From assembly GCA_000482145.1 (NCBI GenBank), contig AUXH01000055.1, positions 1 to 52,981 on the forward strand: a stretch of DNA of 52,981 bases, given 5' to 3'. A program made the position numbers and the translations under genes. Under the pieces are notes generated by a model, which saw only the letters and a program-made list of their open reading frames with translations, was not told where the DNA came from and searched no databases. This document shows positions 17,609 through 26,782 of this stretch, in pieces (within the stretch, counting starts at the first letter, position 1; the number at the start of each line of letters is the position of its first letter). This DNA is from Strigomonas culicis. Taxonomy: Eukaryota > Euglenozoa > Kinetoplastea > Trypanosomatida > Trypanosomatidae.

Positions 17609-18661
17609 ATGGCAGAGGTAGAACTGAAGTACGGCGAGCTCAACTCCGAGGCGTTAGCGGAGGCCCTCGCGAACCCGGCCGAGGTGACGGCGCTCGACCT
17701 CTCCGGCAACAACATCTCGCCCTCCTACTGCATAGAGTTGGTGGACGCCTACGTGTCCAAGTTGGTGAACTTGGAGTCGTTAGACCTGAAGGACAACAAA
17801 ATCGGGCCCAGCGGCGCCGTGCACCTGTTTGAGGCGCTCCTGCGCCACTGCCCTAAGCTGACCTACCTGGACGTGAACGAGAACGCGATACAGGACGAGG
17901 CGCTGTACACCCTCGCCCTGCTCGTGCAGAGCAGCAAGCTGTCCACGCTCTATGTGGTCACGAACCACATCACGCCGCGCGGGCTGCCGACGCTGTGCGA
18001 CGGCATCGTCGCGAGCGCGACCCTCACGGACCTCTCCCTCGCGTTCAACCTGCTCGGCGACGAGGGCGCGCGCATGGTCGCGGAGCTGCTGGGCAGCCAC
18101 CCCACGCTCGTCACGCTCGACATCAGCGACAACCGCATCTCCGACGAGGGCGCGGTCGCCATCGCGGCCGCCTTCATCGTGTCGAACGCGTCGCGTCTCG
18201 AGACGCTGAACCTCTCTGTCAACCAGATCGGCGACGTTGGCTTCCAGGCGATCGCGGAGGCGCTCACGCGGGCTGGCAACGCGCACCTCACGCACTTAGA
18301 CCTGGGCTGCAACGACACGGTACGCGACGCGGGCCGGGCCGCGCTCGCCCGCCACGCGCGCCACATCAAGTACGTGCAGTTCATCGACCTCACGTCGTGC
18401 GACCTCTCCGACGAGGACGTGCGGCAGCTCATCGCGGCCGTCGAGAGCCACACGTCCAGCCTCACCGGCATCGAGTGGTTCAACAACCCCCGCATGTCGC
18501 TCGAGGTGGAGAAGCAGCTTTTCACCGTGATCGAGGAGAAGACCGCCCGCGTCGCGGCGCGGAGTGACCGCGACGCCGCGTCGCGCCTCATCGTGGCGGC
18601 CGGCGTCGGCATGGCGCTGCTCGCGGTCGTCGTGGCCGCGGTCGTGAAGCGGCGGTGCTAG
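17609..18661 (+). CDS. Leucine-rich-repeat protein with C-terminal membrane anchor
   Basis: 350 residues from the ATG at 17609; the frame extends upstream only with a TTG. It is made almost wholly of ribonuclease-inhibitor-type repeats of about 28 residues, with the pattern LxxLDLxxNxI: LDLSGNNISP, LDLKDNKIGP, LDVNENAIQD, LDISDNRISD, LNLSVNQIGD, LDLGCNDTV. The last 24 residues are a hydrophobic helix (LIVAAGVGMALLAVVV) followed by KRRC, so this looks like a tail-anchored protein with the LRR in the cytosol. There is no signal peptide. LRRs of this type bind proteins; the target and the membrane are unknown. Confidence 0.9.
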   Translation: MAEVELKYGELNSEALAEALANPAEVTALDLSGNNISPSYCIELVDAYVSKLVNLESLDLKDNKIGPSGAVHLFEALLRHCPKLTYLDVNENAIQDEALYTLALLVQSSKLSTLYVVTNHITPRGLPTLCDGIVASATLTDLSLAFNLLGDEGARMVAELLGSHPTLVTLDISDNRISDEGAVAIAAAFIVSNASRLETLNLSVNQIGDVGFQAIAEALTRAGNAHLTHLDLGCNDTVRDAGRAALARHARHIKYVQFIDLTSCDLSDEDVRQLIAAVESHTSSLTGIEWFNNPRMSLEVEKQLFTVIEEKTARVAARSDRDAASRLIVAAGVGMALLAVVVAAVVKRRC

Positions 18662-19430
18662 AAGACGTCTCTTTTTTCGATTTGCACCGCATGAGAGGTA
18701 CCTTTCTTTCTTTCTCCAACTTTGGTAGTCAATCACGCCTTGTTTCACGTTTTGCGTGCATGATGTGTATGTGTCGTTAATGGCGTTCATTTCACATCTA
18801 TTACTGAATTTGATACAAGTAATAGACTTCATACTCTTTTTCTTTTAAAAAAATGAAACGACAGTACAGAGTAAGCCGTTTTTATTGGTATTTCGACCCC
18901 AGAGTGATTGAGCTCACACGAACACTTCACAGTGACTGGCCTTTTGTCTTTTGTTAATACTAATACCGATAAGCAAACTTTAAATATCCACATTACATAT
19001 ATATATATATATACATATTTAAAAACAAACAAACACAGAATAAGTAATAAAAAGAGAGAAAAAAGACACAACTATACGTATTACATTTGATATACAGTAA
19101 AACATAGTTGTTTTCTCCTTCTTCTGTATATACTTGAAACTTTGCGCTTATATTAACCATATGCACTAGGCACCTAACGTTATAAGAAGAAGCTAGCTTT
19201 TAGTTTCAAATAACGATAATAGAAACACACTACCATGTGTTTATACAGTTCTTCACTTTACGTTTCTTGGATGCTGCATGTCCTGACTGTGCTTCTCTTC
19301 ACATCTTTCCTTCCTTTGCTTTTCCGTTGTCCTCTCTTTTCTCTAAATGTTATTAATTCAGAACCACATTTTTTTTTTTTGCTCTCTCTGCACGATATAC
19401 CCACGGCAGCACACACACCCCACATCCATC
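18662..19430 (+). other. Long AT-rich intergenic spacer
   Basis: Contains a TA repeat at about 18997-19012 and T-rich tracts; the T/C tract at 19369-19390 is followed by the AG at 19408-19409. Looked for a tRNA or snoRNA near 18870-18950 where the composition changes, but found no consistent fold or box elements. Confidence 0.55.
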
Positions 19431-20360
19431 ATGGACCCGTACGGCCACACCGGTGACAAGAGCGATCCCTTCCGGGAAGACGTGGGTGGCTACAACCCCC
19501 CGACAGCACCGGTGTCGCAGCACGCGGCGCCGTCCTACGGCGGGCTCAACTACGTGGACAGCAGTGCCGCGGATGCTGGTACGATGGGCGGTCCAAGTGC
19601 GGACGTGGGCGGGGCGGCGCCGGCGCCGGGCGAGGACGTGCCGGTGGTGGCCACGCAGGGCACGGCCAAGTTCTGGACGACTGAGTTCTACCAGCAGTTC
19701 TTCGACGTGGACACGGACCAGGTGCTGCTGCGCATCAGCAACGCGCTCGTGCCGGTGTCACCGCCGGACTTCCTGATAGACCGCAACTGGCACTACAGCG
19801 GCGGGGACCGGGAGCAGCAGGAGGCGACCTTCACGGAGGGCGGCCGCACGCTCAATCGCAACCCCGACCTCTACGGGCCCTTCTGGATCTGCACCACGCT
19901 CTGGATTACAATGGGCGTCGTCAGCAACATCATGAGCCGCATCGCGTACACCAAGGCGAACGACACGACCACGGCGTGGACATACGACTTCAAGGCCGCC
20001 CTCATCGCTTGCGTCGTGATTTACCTCTACTGCTTTGTGTTCGGCGCGGCGGTGTGGGGCCTCATGAAGTGGAAACACCTGCCCGCCACGCTGGTCGACA
20101 CCATCTGCCTGTACGGCTACAGCATGTTCATCTTCGAGCTCATCGCGGTGCTCTGCATGGTGCCTGTGTCGGCGCTGCAGTGGATCTTCGTCCTTTTCGG
20201 TGGTTTGTGGTCGCTCGCGTACCTGCTGCTCAACTTTTGGCACATGTGGCGGGCGTCGCTCGAGCCGAATTGGTTCTTCGGCATTGTAGGACTCGTCAGT
20301 GTCTGCCATATCCTGTTGACCCTGTCCTTCAAGTTCTACTTTTTTCATTATAAGGTGTAG
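19431..20360 (+). CDS. Yip1-domain membrane protein (YIPF1/2-like)
   Basis: 309 residues from the ATG at 19431, after the AG at 19408-19409. The N-terminal 100 residues are polar, Gly/Pro/Asp-rich and probably cytosolic. The segment FWTTEFYQQFFDVDTDQVLLRI precedes NPDLYGPFWICTTLW, the DLYGP motif typical of Yip1/YIPF proteins. Five hydrophobic helices follow to the C-terminus, and CLYGYSMFIFE carries the GYS signature of the family. YIPF proteins act in ER-Golgi traffic with Rab GTPases. Topology and motif are seen; localisation is inferred from the family. Confidence 0.88.
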   Translation: MDPYGHTGDKSDPFREDVGGYNPPTAPVSQHAAPSYGGLNYVDSSAADAGTMGGPSADVGGAAPAPGEDVPVVATQGTAKFWTTEFYQQFFDVDTDQVLLRISNALVPVSPPDFLIDRNWHYSGGDREQQEATFTEGGRTLNRNPDLYGPFWICTTLWITMGVVSNIMSRIAYTKANDTTTAWTYDFKAALIACVVIYLYCFVFGAAVWGLMKWKHLPATLVDTICLYGYSMFIFELIAVLCMVPVSALQWIFVLFGGLWSLAYLLLNFWHMWRASLEPNWFFGIVGLVSVCHILLTLSFKFYFFHYKV

Positions 20361-20799
20361 TACTTCTGTTTTTGTTCTTTTGGGTGCCCTCCATCATTAG
20401 TTAGTTTTTTTTTTTCGCATTGCCTTTGAAATCTCAGTAGTTGCATCGTGTGTTATCGCTTTTTTTTTTAAAAAAACCTCATTGTCTATATACCTGTATA
20501 GACTGAAACAATTAATACGTTTCTCTCTTGCCTGTTGAAAAGAGTTAAAATCGGCGTGTTTCTCTTTTATCGTTTTTTGCTTTCTTTCAAATGGCTATTG
20601 ACTGTGTGCTGGAAGCAGCGTTTTCGTGTTCGCCTTGTCGATCACTACCGCTCCACATGTTGTCCCTTCTCCATTCCCTCTATTTTTCACGAAAGACACT
20701 TTTAGTAGTATTCTCAAACACCTCTTTTAACCAATACTCTTTTTTTTTGTGCTTTTTTTTTTTCACTCTTTTTTTTTTCTTACCAGAAAACCAATCACT
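20361..20799 (+). other. Intergenic spacer
   Basis: T-rich spacer with many T runs (for example 20408-20416 and 20752-20763). The AG at 20785-20786 is 14 bases before the next ATG. No gene seen. Confidence 0.55.
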
Positions 20800-21660
20800 A
20801 TGTCACAGGCACCACCGATTGTTGTTGTCATCCAGCATGAGGCTGTCAACACCGCGGGGCGCCTTCTGAGATATCTGCAGGACCGCCAGATCCCCTACTT
20901 GATGTATGAGATGTGGCGGCCGGAGCTGCTGCCGCTGCTGCCCGCCGCGACCACCGACGTTGTGTACGGCGTGGCGAGTCCCGACGCGACGCTAGGGAGG
21001 ATGGTTCCCGCCGCGGAGGGTCAGCCGTACCGCATCGCCGCCGTGGCCTGCTTCGGCGGCTCCATGAGCGCGAATGATAATCTTCCCTACTACGAGAAGA
21101 TCTTCAGCCTCATCCGCAGCTGCGCTGCGCACCGCGTCCCGTACATCGGCGTGTGTCTCGGTGCGCAGCTGCTCAGCAAGGCGCTGGGCGGGACGGTCGG
21201 GCCCTCGCCGAACGTGGAGATGGGCTGGGCGGCGCTGAAGGTGGTGCCGGACACGTCCGGTGAGGTGAAGCCCTGGTTCGGTGACAACGACACGATTGAC
21301 GCCTTCATGATCCACGGTGAAACCTTCAGCGTGCCGGAGGGCTGCCACCTCGTTGTCCACGGCCAGCACTGCGCGAACCAGGCCATCCAGTACCGCGATC
21401 AGTACATCATCGGCACGCAGTTCCACCCGGAGATCGACACGCCGCGCGGCGTGGGGCTGCTGGACATGAAGGAGCCCTGCCTGTACTGGCAGCGCGAGAT
21501 CGACGCCATGACACCGGAGGAGCGCGCGACAAAGCTGTCCCCCGGCGCTATGACGCGCGATGCCATCCAGGAAGGGATCGAGGCGGGGCGCCTGAAGAAG
21601 GACTACGTCGTCATGAAGAAGCTGTTTGACACGTGGGCTGAGGGATTCATGAACCATTAG
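20800..21660 (+). CDS. Class I glutamine amidotransferase-like protein
   Basis: 286 residues from the ATG at 20800. The GATase1 nucleophile elbow is GVCLGAQLL with C119; the second motif IGTQFHPEID supplies H209 and E211, so a complete Cys-His-Glu triad is present. The chain carries no synthetase domain, so it is a free-standing glutaminase domain of the GMP-synthase/amidotransferase-like type. The gamma-glutamyl peptidase and GAT1-like families share this form, and either is possible. The C-terminal 70 residues after the triad are helical and charged. Acceptor substrate is unknown. Confidence 0.88.
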   Translation: MSQAPPIVVVIQHEAVNTAGRLLRYLQDRQIPYLMYEMWRPELLPLLPAATTDVVYGVASPDATLGRMVPAAEGQPYRIAAVACFGGSMSANDNLPYYEKIFSLIRSCAAHRVPYIGVCLGAQLLSKALGGTVGPSPNVEMGWAALKVVPDTSGEVKPWFGDNDTIDAFMIHGETFSVPEGCHLVVHGQHCANQAIQYRDQYIIGTQFHPEIDTPRGVGLLDMKEPCLYWQREIDAMTPEERATKLSPGAMTRDAIQEGIEAGRLKKDYVVMKKLFDTWAEGFMNH

Positions 21661-22390
21661 TTCACACATACATCTGTGTGATTGTTGGCATGTACCAAAG
21701 ATTCTTCTTTTTCCTTTTTATTTTTCTTTCTTCTTTGTACTTTTGGTATTTACTACGCAACTAAAAAAATGACAGAGACAGTATACATGTATCCTTATGT
21801 ACATATAATATACAATTTTCTTTTGTTTTTTTATTGCTTTGTCATGTTCTCCTATGACGCTTTTTCCGTTTACGGATTGCTCTTCAGTTGCACAAGACTG
21901 TTTTAGTTTTTTTTATATTGTTTTCTTTTTTTACTTCTTTTAGTTTTCAAAATTCACTTTTTGTGATTTTTTTGTTTCTTTTTCTTTCCCCCAAGACGTT
22001 TCAGGTAAAAGGTTAAAATATTTTCAGGAAAATCATCATTACTTAATGTATGTTATCCTAATTATTAGATGACTACCGTGAGTATAGTATTAATAATTAT
22101 AGGATCAGATACTACGTTCACCTTTTGTGTATAATGCTCTTGTTGTACGATTCGAAACAAACGTTTCACTCACATCCCTGATATCATGTGCGTTCCTGCG
22201 ATTACTCCATGCATATACAAGTCGTTTTTCTTCTTCCCTTTCTTAGCATTTTTGTGGCATCTTGTCTTTAGGAAAGAATCATAACACAATCCACAAGAAT
22301 AAGGTAACTGTTTCATTTTTTTTTTGTTATTGTTTTAACATATTGCTTGTTTATTCCTCACCCCTCCTTAGTTAGTTCCTTGCCTCCGTG
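21661..22390 (+). other. Long AT-rich intergenic spacer
   Basis: AT-rich with T runs and TA/GTA stretches; no supportable ORF, tRNA or repeat family. The AG at 22370-22371 after a C/T tract is the likely acceptor for the lysyl-tRNA synthetase gene. Confidence 0.55.
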
Positions 22391-24445
22391 ATGCAGCGGC
22401 GACTCCTGTCTCTCGCCCTGGGTGCCTGCTGCCCTTCCATTGTGGCAGTGCGCCGCCACACAACCGGGACCTCTGCCTCCCCCGCCGCGGCGCACGCGGC
22501 GCCGGACCCGCCGGCGCAACAGGTGGAGCCACCTCCGCCCCTGGCGAGTACGACGGCTGTCACCAAAGCGAAGCCGCCAACGCAAAGCACGAGTAAGCGG
22601 AAGGGTCGCAGGGGCGACAAGAAGGGGGTGGTGCCAGTGCCGCCAGAGGAGGCCCCCGCGCATCTGACACCGCGCTCGACGCTGTCGCTCCCTCACGCGT
22701 ACGCCTCCTTCCGCGAGGTCACGCCGCTGAAGGACTTCATTCGCGCGTACGGCGGCCTCGCGGCGGGTGTGCAGTCCGCCGACACCGCGCGCGTCGCGGG
22801 CCGCCTCGTCAGCATCCGCGACATGGGCCGCATCCTCTTCCTGACCATCCGCAGCGGCGACGGGGAGCTGCAGCTGGTGCGGCAGGCCGGCGAGGCCGTC
22901 ACGAAGGCCGCGCTCAAGCAGCTGCGCGAGGAGCTGCGCGTGGGGGACATCCTCGGCGCGGAGGGGCACCCCGGTCGCACGCACAAGGGCGAGCTCTCCG
23001 TCTACGCGACGGAGGTGCGCGTGCTGGCGCCGTACGTGTGCCGCGACCAGACGGTGTGCCCCGACATGCGCGGCTTTCTGCCGACGACCGACACGGACAT
23101 CAAATACCGCTACCGCTTCGTCGACATGATGGCGAACAAGGAGGTGCGGCGGCGGTTCCGCCAGCGGCACGCGATGCTGCGGGCGCTGCGCCGCTACCTG
23201 GATGACCGCGACTTTGTGGAGGTGGAGACGCCCATCCTGAATCAGGTCGCGTCGGGGGCGAACGCGAAGCCCTTTGTGACGCACCACAACGCGAACAAGG
23301 CGGACCTCTTCCTGCGCGTCGCGCCGGAGCTGTACCTGAAGCAGTGCGTCGTGGGCGGCATGGACCGTGTGTACGAGATCGGCCGCGTCTTTCGCAATGA
23401 GGACGCGGACCGCAGCCACAACCCCGAGTTCACCTCGTGCGAGTTCTACGCGGCCTACCACACCTACGAAGACCTGCTGCCCATGACGGAGGAGATCCTG
23501 CGGGAGATGGCGCGCAGCGCGAACGGCCGCACGACGGTGCGCGTGCAGTCCTGTGTGGACGGGACGGAGGTGGAGGTGGACCTCGCGCGGCCCTTCCGCC
23601 GCGTGAGCGTGTACGACGAGGTGCAGCGCGTGGCGGGGGTGGAGCTGCCGCCGCCGGCGGAGCTGCACACGCCGCGCGGGATGGCGTACATGTCGGCCAT
23701 CATGCTGCGCCACAGCATCCCGCTGCCGTCCGTGCGCACGGCGGCGAAGATGTTCGACAAGCTGATCGACTTCTTCATCACGGACCGCGTCGTGGAGCCG
23801 ACCTTTGTGATGGACCACCCCCTCGTCATGAGCACCCTGGCGCGCGAGCACACAGGGCGGCCCGGGCTCAGCGAGCGGTTCGAGCTCTTCATCAACGGGA
23901 TGGAGTACTGCAACGCCTACACGGAGCTGAACGACCCGCAAGAGCAATTCTACCGATTCCAGCAGCAGCTGCTCGACCGGCGCACCGGGGACGAGGAGGC
24001 GATGGCGCTCGACGAGACGTTCCTCAAGGCACTGCAGGTGGGCCTGCCGCCGACCGCGGGGTGGGGCATGGGCATCGACCGCGTCGCCATGCTGCTGAAC
24101 GAGTCGGGCTCGATCCGCGAGGAGATCATATTCCCGCTGCTGCGCGCCGACACGGACTCGCACGACGCGCGGCGGCGCCGTCGCTCCGCCTCCTTCTTCG
24201 GCTTCAACCAGCAGATGACGCTCTTCTGCCTCAACGCCCTCGAGGAGGAGATGCGGAAGCGCGCGGCGCCGCAGGAGTCCTGCGAGCGCGTGCGGCAGCT
24301 GCGGCGCTGCATCCTGACGATGGACAAGGCGGGCGGCATGGACGTCACCGCGCTGCCGCGCTTCGAGGACATGCACGTGAGCAAGCTCCGCTACGAGCTC
24401 ACCATGGCCGTGCTGCGGGTGTTCTGTGGCAGCAGCAAATCGTAG
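22391..24445 (+). CDS. Lysyl-tRNA synthetase, class II, probably mitochondrial
   Basis: 684 residues from the ATG at 22391. The first 90 residues are basic, Ala/Pro/Thr-rich and lack early acidic residues, like a long mitochondrial presequence. An OB-fold anticodon domain follows (VAGRLVSIRDMGRILFLTIR). Class II motifs are intact: motif 1 FVEVETPIL, motif 2 RVFRNEDADRSHNPEFTSCE (starting at R332) and motif 3 GWGMGIDRVAML (W558 to about L567). The ELNDPQEQ segment is typical of LysRS. It charges tRNA-Lys; trypanosomatids commonly have separate cytosolic and mitochondrial LysRS genes, and the presequence argues for the latter. A C-terminal extension of about 100 residues past motif 3 is unusual and unassigned. 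Confidence 0.92.
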   Translation: MQRRLLSLALGACCPSIVAVRRHTTGTSASPAAAHAAPDPPAQQVEPPPPLASTTAVTKAKPPTQSTSKRKGRRGDKKGVVPVPPEEAPAHLTPRSTLSLPHAYASFREVTPLKDFIRAYGGLAAGVQSADTARVAGRLVSIRDMGRILFLTIRSGDGELQLVRQAGEAVTKAALKQLREELRVGDILGAEGHPGRTHKGELSVYATEVRVLAPYVCRDQTVCPDMRGFLPTTDTDIKYRYRFVDMMANKEVRRRFRQRHAMLRALRRYLDDRDFVEVETPILNQVASGANAKPFVTHHNANKADLFLRVAPELYLKQCVVGGMDRVYEIGRVFRNEDADRSHNPEFTSCEFYAAYHTYEDLLPMTEEILREMARSANGRTTVRVQSCVDGTEVEVDLARPFRRVSVYDEVQRVAGVELPPPAELHTPRGMAYMSAIMLRHSIPLPSVRTAAKMFDKLIDFFITDRVVEPTFVMDHPLVMSTLAREHTGRPGLSERFELFINGMEYCNAYTELNDPQEQFYRFQQQLLDRRTGDEEAMALDETFLKALQVGLPPTAGWGMGIDRVAMLLNESGSIREEIIFPLLRADTDSHDARRRRRSASFFGFNQQMTLFCLNALEEEMRKRAAPQESCERVRQLRRCILTMDKAGGMDVTALPRFEDMHVSKLRYELTMAVLRVFCGSSKS

Positions 24446-24844
24446 GGGGCTCGCTCTCCTCCTCGTGTGGCCACAGGCTCTATTTCTCTCTCCGTTCTTG
24501 GTGTTTTCGAGATTAGGATGTTTACCTCTGCACAATTCTTAATAATTGTTGTTACGATACTTCTCACAAATAAAGCGCTGCCACTGCGTCTTGTGGTGTT
24601 TGTGTGGGTTACAGGTCAATTTGTGGCTCTGTAGGGTTTCTCTTTGTTCTACTGCTCTCTCATCTTGCATGTCTTTCTTTCTCTCTCTCTCTCTCTTTTT
24701 TTTTTTAAATCTTGTTTCATGTTTACTTTTTGCTATGGAACAAAGTTTTTTTTTTTAATACGATATAGTTCCCTTTTCGGTGTCTCTCCACCGCGCGCGC
24801 CACCCCGCTCTACCCCACCCCCACCCCCATCCCGCTCGACTGCG
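24446..24844 (+). other. Intergenic spacer
   Basis: T-rich with a CT repeat at about 24675-24697 and T runs; AG at 24767-24768 is the likely acceptor, leaving a 5' UTR of about 76 bases that is C-rich near 24800-24835. No gene seen. Confidence 0.5.
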
Positions 24845-26314
24845 ATGCCCCCCAAGACGGTGCCGCCGCTGGACGTCCGCCAGAAGGAGTGGGCAACGTT
24901 CCTCACGGCGCTGAAGGGCCTGCACCAGTGGGGCCCGAAGGACTACATCGTGGACGCGACGGAGCTGCGCAAGAAGTTCAGCTCGGACAAGAGCCACCAC
25001 GTCGCCGCGGTCCCCGTCGCGGCGGTGCTACCCACGTCCATCGAGCTCGTCGCGGCGGTCGTGCGGCTGTGCAACCAACACCGCGTGCCCATCACGCCGC
25101 GCGGCGCCGGCTCCGGGCTGGAGGGCGGCTGCATCCCGTACGCGGGCGGCCTCGTCGTCGACACCTCCCGCCTGCGTGCGATCCGGCTGGACGAGGCGAA
25201 CGGCTGCGTGTGGGTGGGCGCCGGCGTGCACAAGACGGAGCTGAACCGCGCGGTCGGCAAGAAGGGCTTTCTCTTCGGCCCCGACCCCGCGTCGAACCCG
25301 AGCGTGGGCGGCATGGTGTCGACGTCCGGCAGCGGCATGTCGACGCTGCGCTACGGCACGACGCGCGAGAATGTGCTGTCGCTGCGCGTTGTGACGGCGA
25401 CCGGCGAGGTGGTGCAGACCCGACAGGTCGTGCGCAAATCGTCCGCGGGCCTCGAGCTGACGCAGCTGTACATCGGCAGCGAGGGCACGCTCGGCATCGT
25501 CTGCGAGGTGTGCTTCCGCCTCTTCCCGCTCACCCGCTACGCGGCCGGCGCCTACGCGACCTTCGCGTCGACGGAGGACGCGGCGCGGGCGGTGGTGGCG
25601 CTGCGCATGAAGGGCGTTCCGCACTCGCTGCTGCGCTGCGAGTTCCTGAACAAGGAGCTGGTGAAGCACACCAACCGCTACTTCAAGCTGACCATGAAGG
25701 AAGAGAGCACGGTGCTGCTCGAGTTTGTCGGGAACGACTCGTGGCTGCGCGACATCAAGGCGGACTACAAGAAGGTCGTGAAGATTTTCAAGGAGTCCGG
25801 GAATCTGGATTTCATCCAGTACACGAAGCCCGGCAAGGACATGGACCGCGTGTGGGACGCCCGCCGCTTCTGCGGCCTCGCGTTGCAGCGCAACCTCCGC
25901 GACGAGCCGTACAAGCACATCAGCACGGATGTCTGCGTGCCGCTCTCGGCGCTCGCCCAGTGCATCACCGAGACGGAAAAGGACTTCGCGCAGTCGAAGA
26001 TGGTGTGCGTCATCTGTGCGCACATCAGTGACGGCAACTTCCACACCATCATCCCCTACGCGAACAAGGAGGAGTTCAAGTTGGCACGAGAGCTGGAGCA
26101 TCGTATGGTGCAGCGCGGCATCGCCCTCGGTGGCACCTGCAGCGGCGAGCACGGCATCGGCGTCGGTAAGATCGCGCACGTGACGTGTGAGCATGGGCAT
26201 CAGCACATCGCCACGCAGGAGACGATCAAGCGCGCGCTGGATCCGAACTATATTATGAACCCAGGCGCCTTTTATCCTTCTCAGCTGAATTTGTACCCCC
26301 AGGCGCATCTGTAG
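24845..26314 (+). CDS. D-lactate dehydrogenase-like FAD-linked oxidoreductase
   Basis: 489 residues from the ATG at 24845. The PCMH-type FAD domain has PRGAGSGLEGGCIPYAGG and GPDPASNPSVGGMVSTSGSG, matching the LDHD/GlcD family; the C-terminal oxidase domain has AHISDGNFHTIIPY and CSGEHGIGVGKI, with the family's histidine H in EHG. The reaction is oxidation of a D-2-hydroxyacid, probably D-lactate. It ends in AHL, which is a PTS1-type glycosomal signal, as in the next gene. This would place it in the glycosome rather than the mitochondrion. The enzyme class is secure; substrate and compartment are inferred. Confidence 0.9.
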   Translation: MPPKTVPPLDVRQKEWATFLTALKGLHQWGPKDYIVDATELRKKFSSDKSHHVAAVPVAAVLPTSIELVAAVVRLCNQHRVPITPRGAGSGLEGGCIPYAGGLVVDTSRLRAIRLDEANGCVWVGAGVHKTELNRAVGKKGFLFGPDPASNPSVGGMVSTSGSGMSTLRYGTTRENVLSLRVVTATGEVVQTRQVVRKSSAGLELTQLYIGSEGTLGIVCEVCFRLFPLTRYAAGAYATFASTEDAARAVVALRMKGVPHSLLRCEFLNKELVKHTNRYFKLTMKEESTVLLEFVGNDSWLRDIKADYKKVVKIFKESGNLDFIQYTKPGKDMDRVWDARRFCGLALQRNLRDEPYKHISTDVCVPLSALAQCITETEKDFAQSKMVCVICAHISDGNFHTIIPYANKEEFKLARELEHRMVQRGIALGGTCSGEHGIGVGKIAHVTCEHGHQHIATQETIKRALDPNYIMNPGAFYPSQLNLYPQAHL

Positions 26315-26782
26315 TTTCCTTATTCCTTTTTCACCTTTTCCCTCCCTCACAAGCGACTGTCTTGTAACTGATTTGCCTAAATTGTTCTATATATGTGTGT
26401 GTCATGGCACAGAAGGGTAAACCTATATACTATTTTTTTTTCATCCTTCTCTTTTTTATTCGTCTTTCCTTTTTTCGAGACCATTATCGTTTAAAGGCTG
26501 AAATAATTCGCCACTAAATCGAAAGGGGTAACCCCGTGGACTCACCCTCAGTAAAAATATAGCTTTTTTTTTGTTTCTTTCTACACATCTTGAAACGAAA
26601 CCAAGTGCACTGTTCGAAAAAAAGAACATCCGTTTAACGCACCATCTATTGTGTTTTTGGACGCGAGCACGTTGGCGCAAGTACGGTTGTCTACCTTTGA
26701 TACTCTGTCGTTCTCTTGTCTCGCCTTATTATTATTATTTTTTTTTTCCTCTAGTCAAAAGTAGTATCATATATCTGCAATC
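26315..26782 (+). other. Intergenic spacer
   Basis: AT-rich, with an ATT run at about 26728-26739 leading into a T tract and the AG at 26753-26754, 28 bases before the next ATG. No gene seen. Confidence 0.6.

Noticed and set aside
18862..18965. tRNA or small RNA in a composition-shifted spacer stretch
   Set aside because: No cloverleaf or A/B box pair could be arranged, and no C/D or H/ACA box pattern was convincing.
22358..24535. 725-residue antisense open frame opposite the lysyl-tRNA synthetase gene
   Set aside because: It is Arg/His/Leu-rich shadow sequence of a GC-rich gene; the sense strand has all three class II motifs and the antisense has no acceptor or motif.
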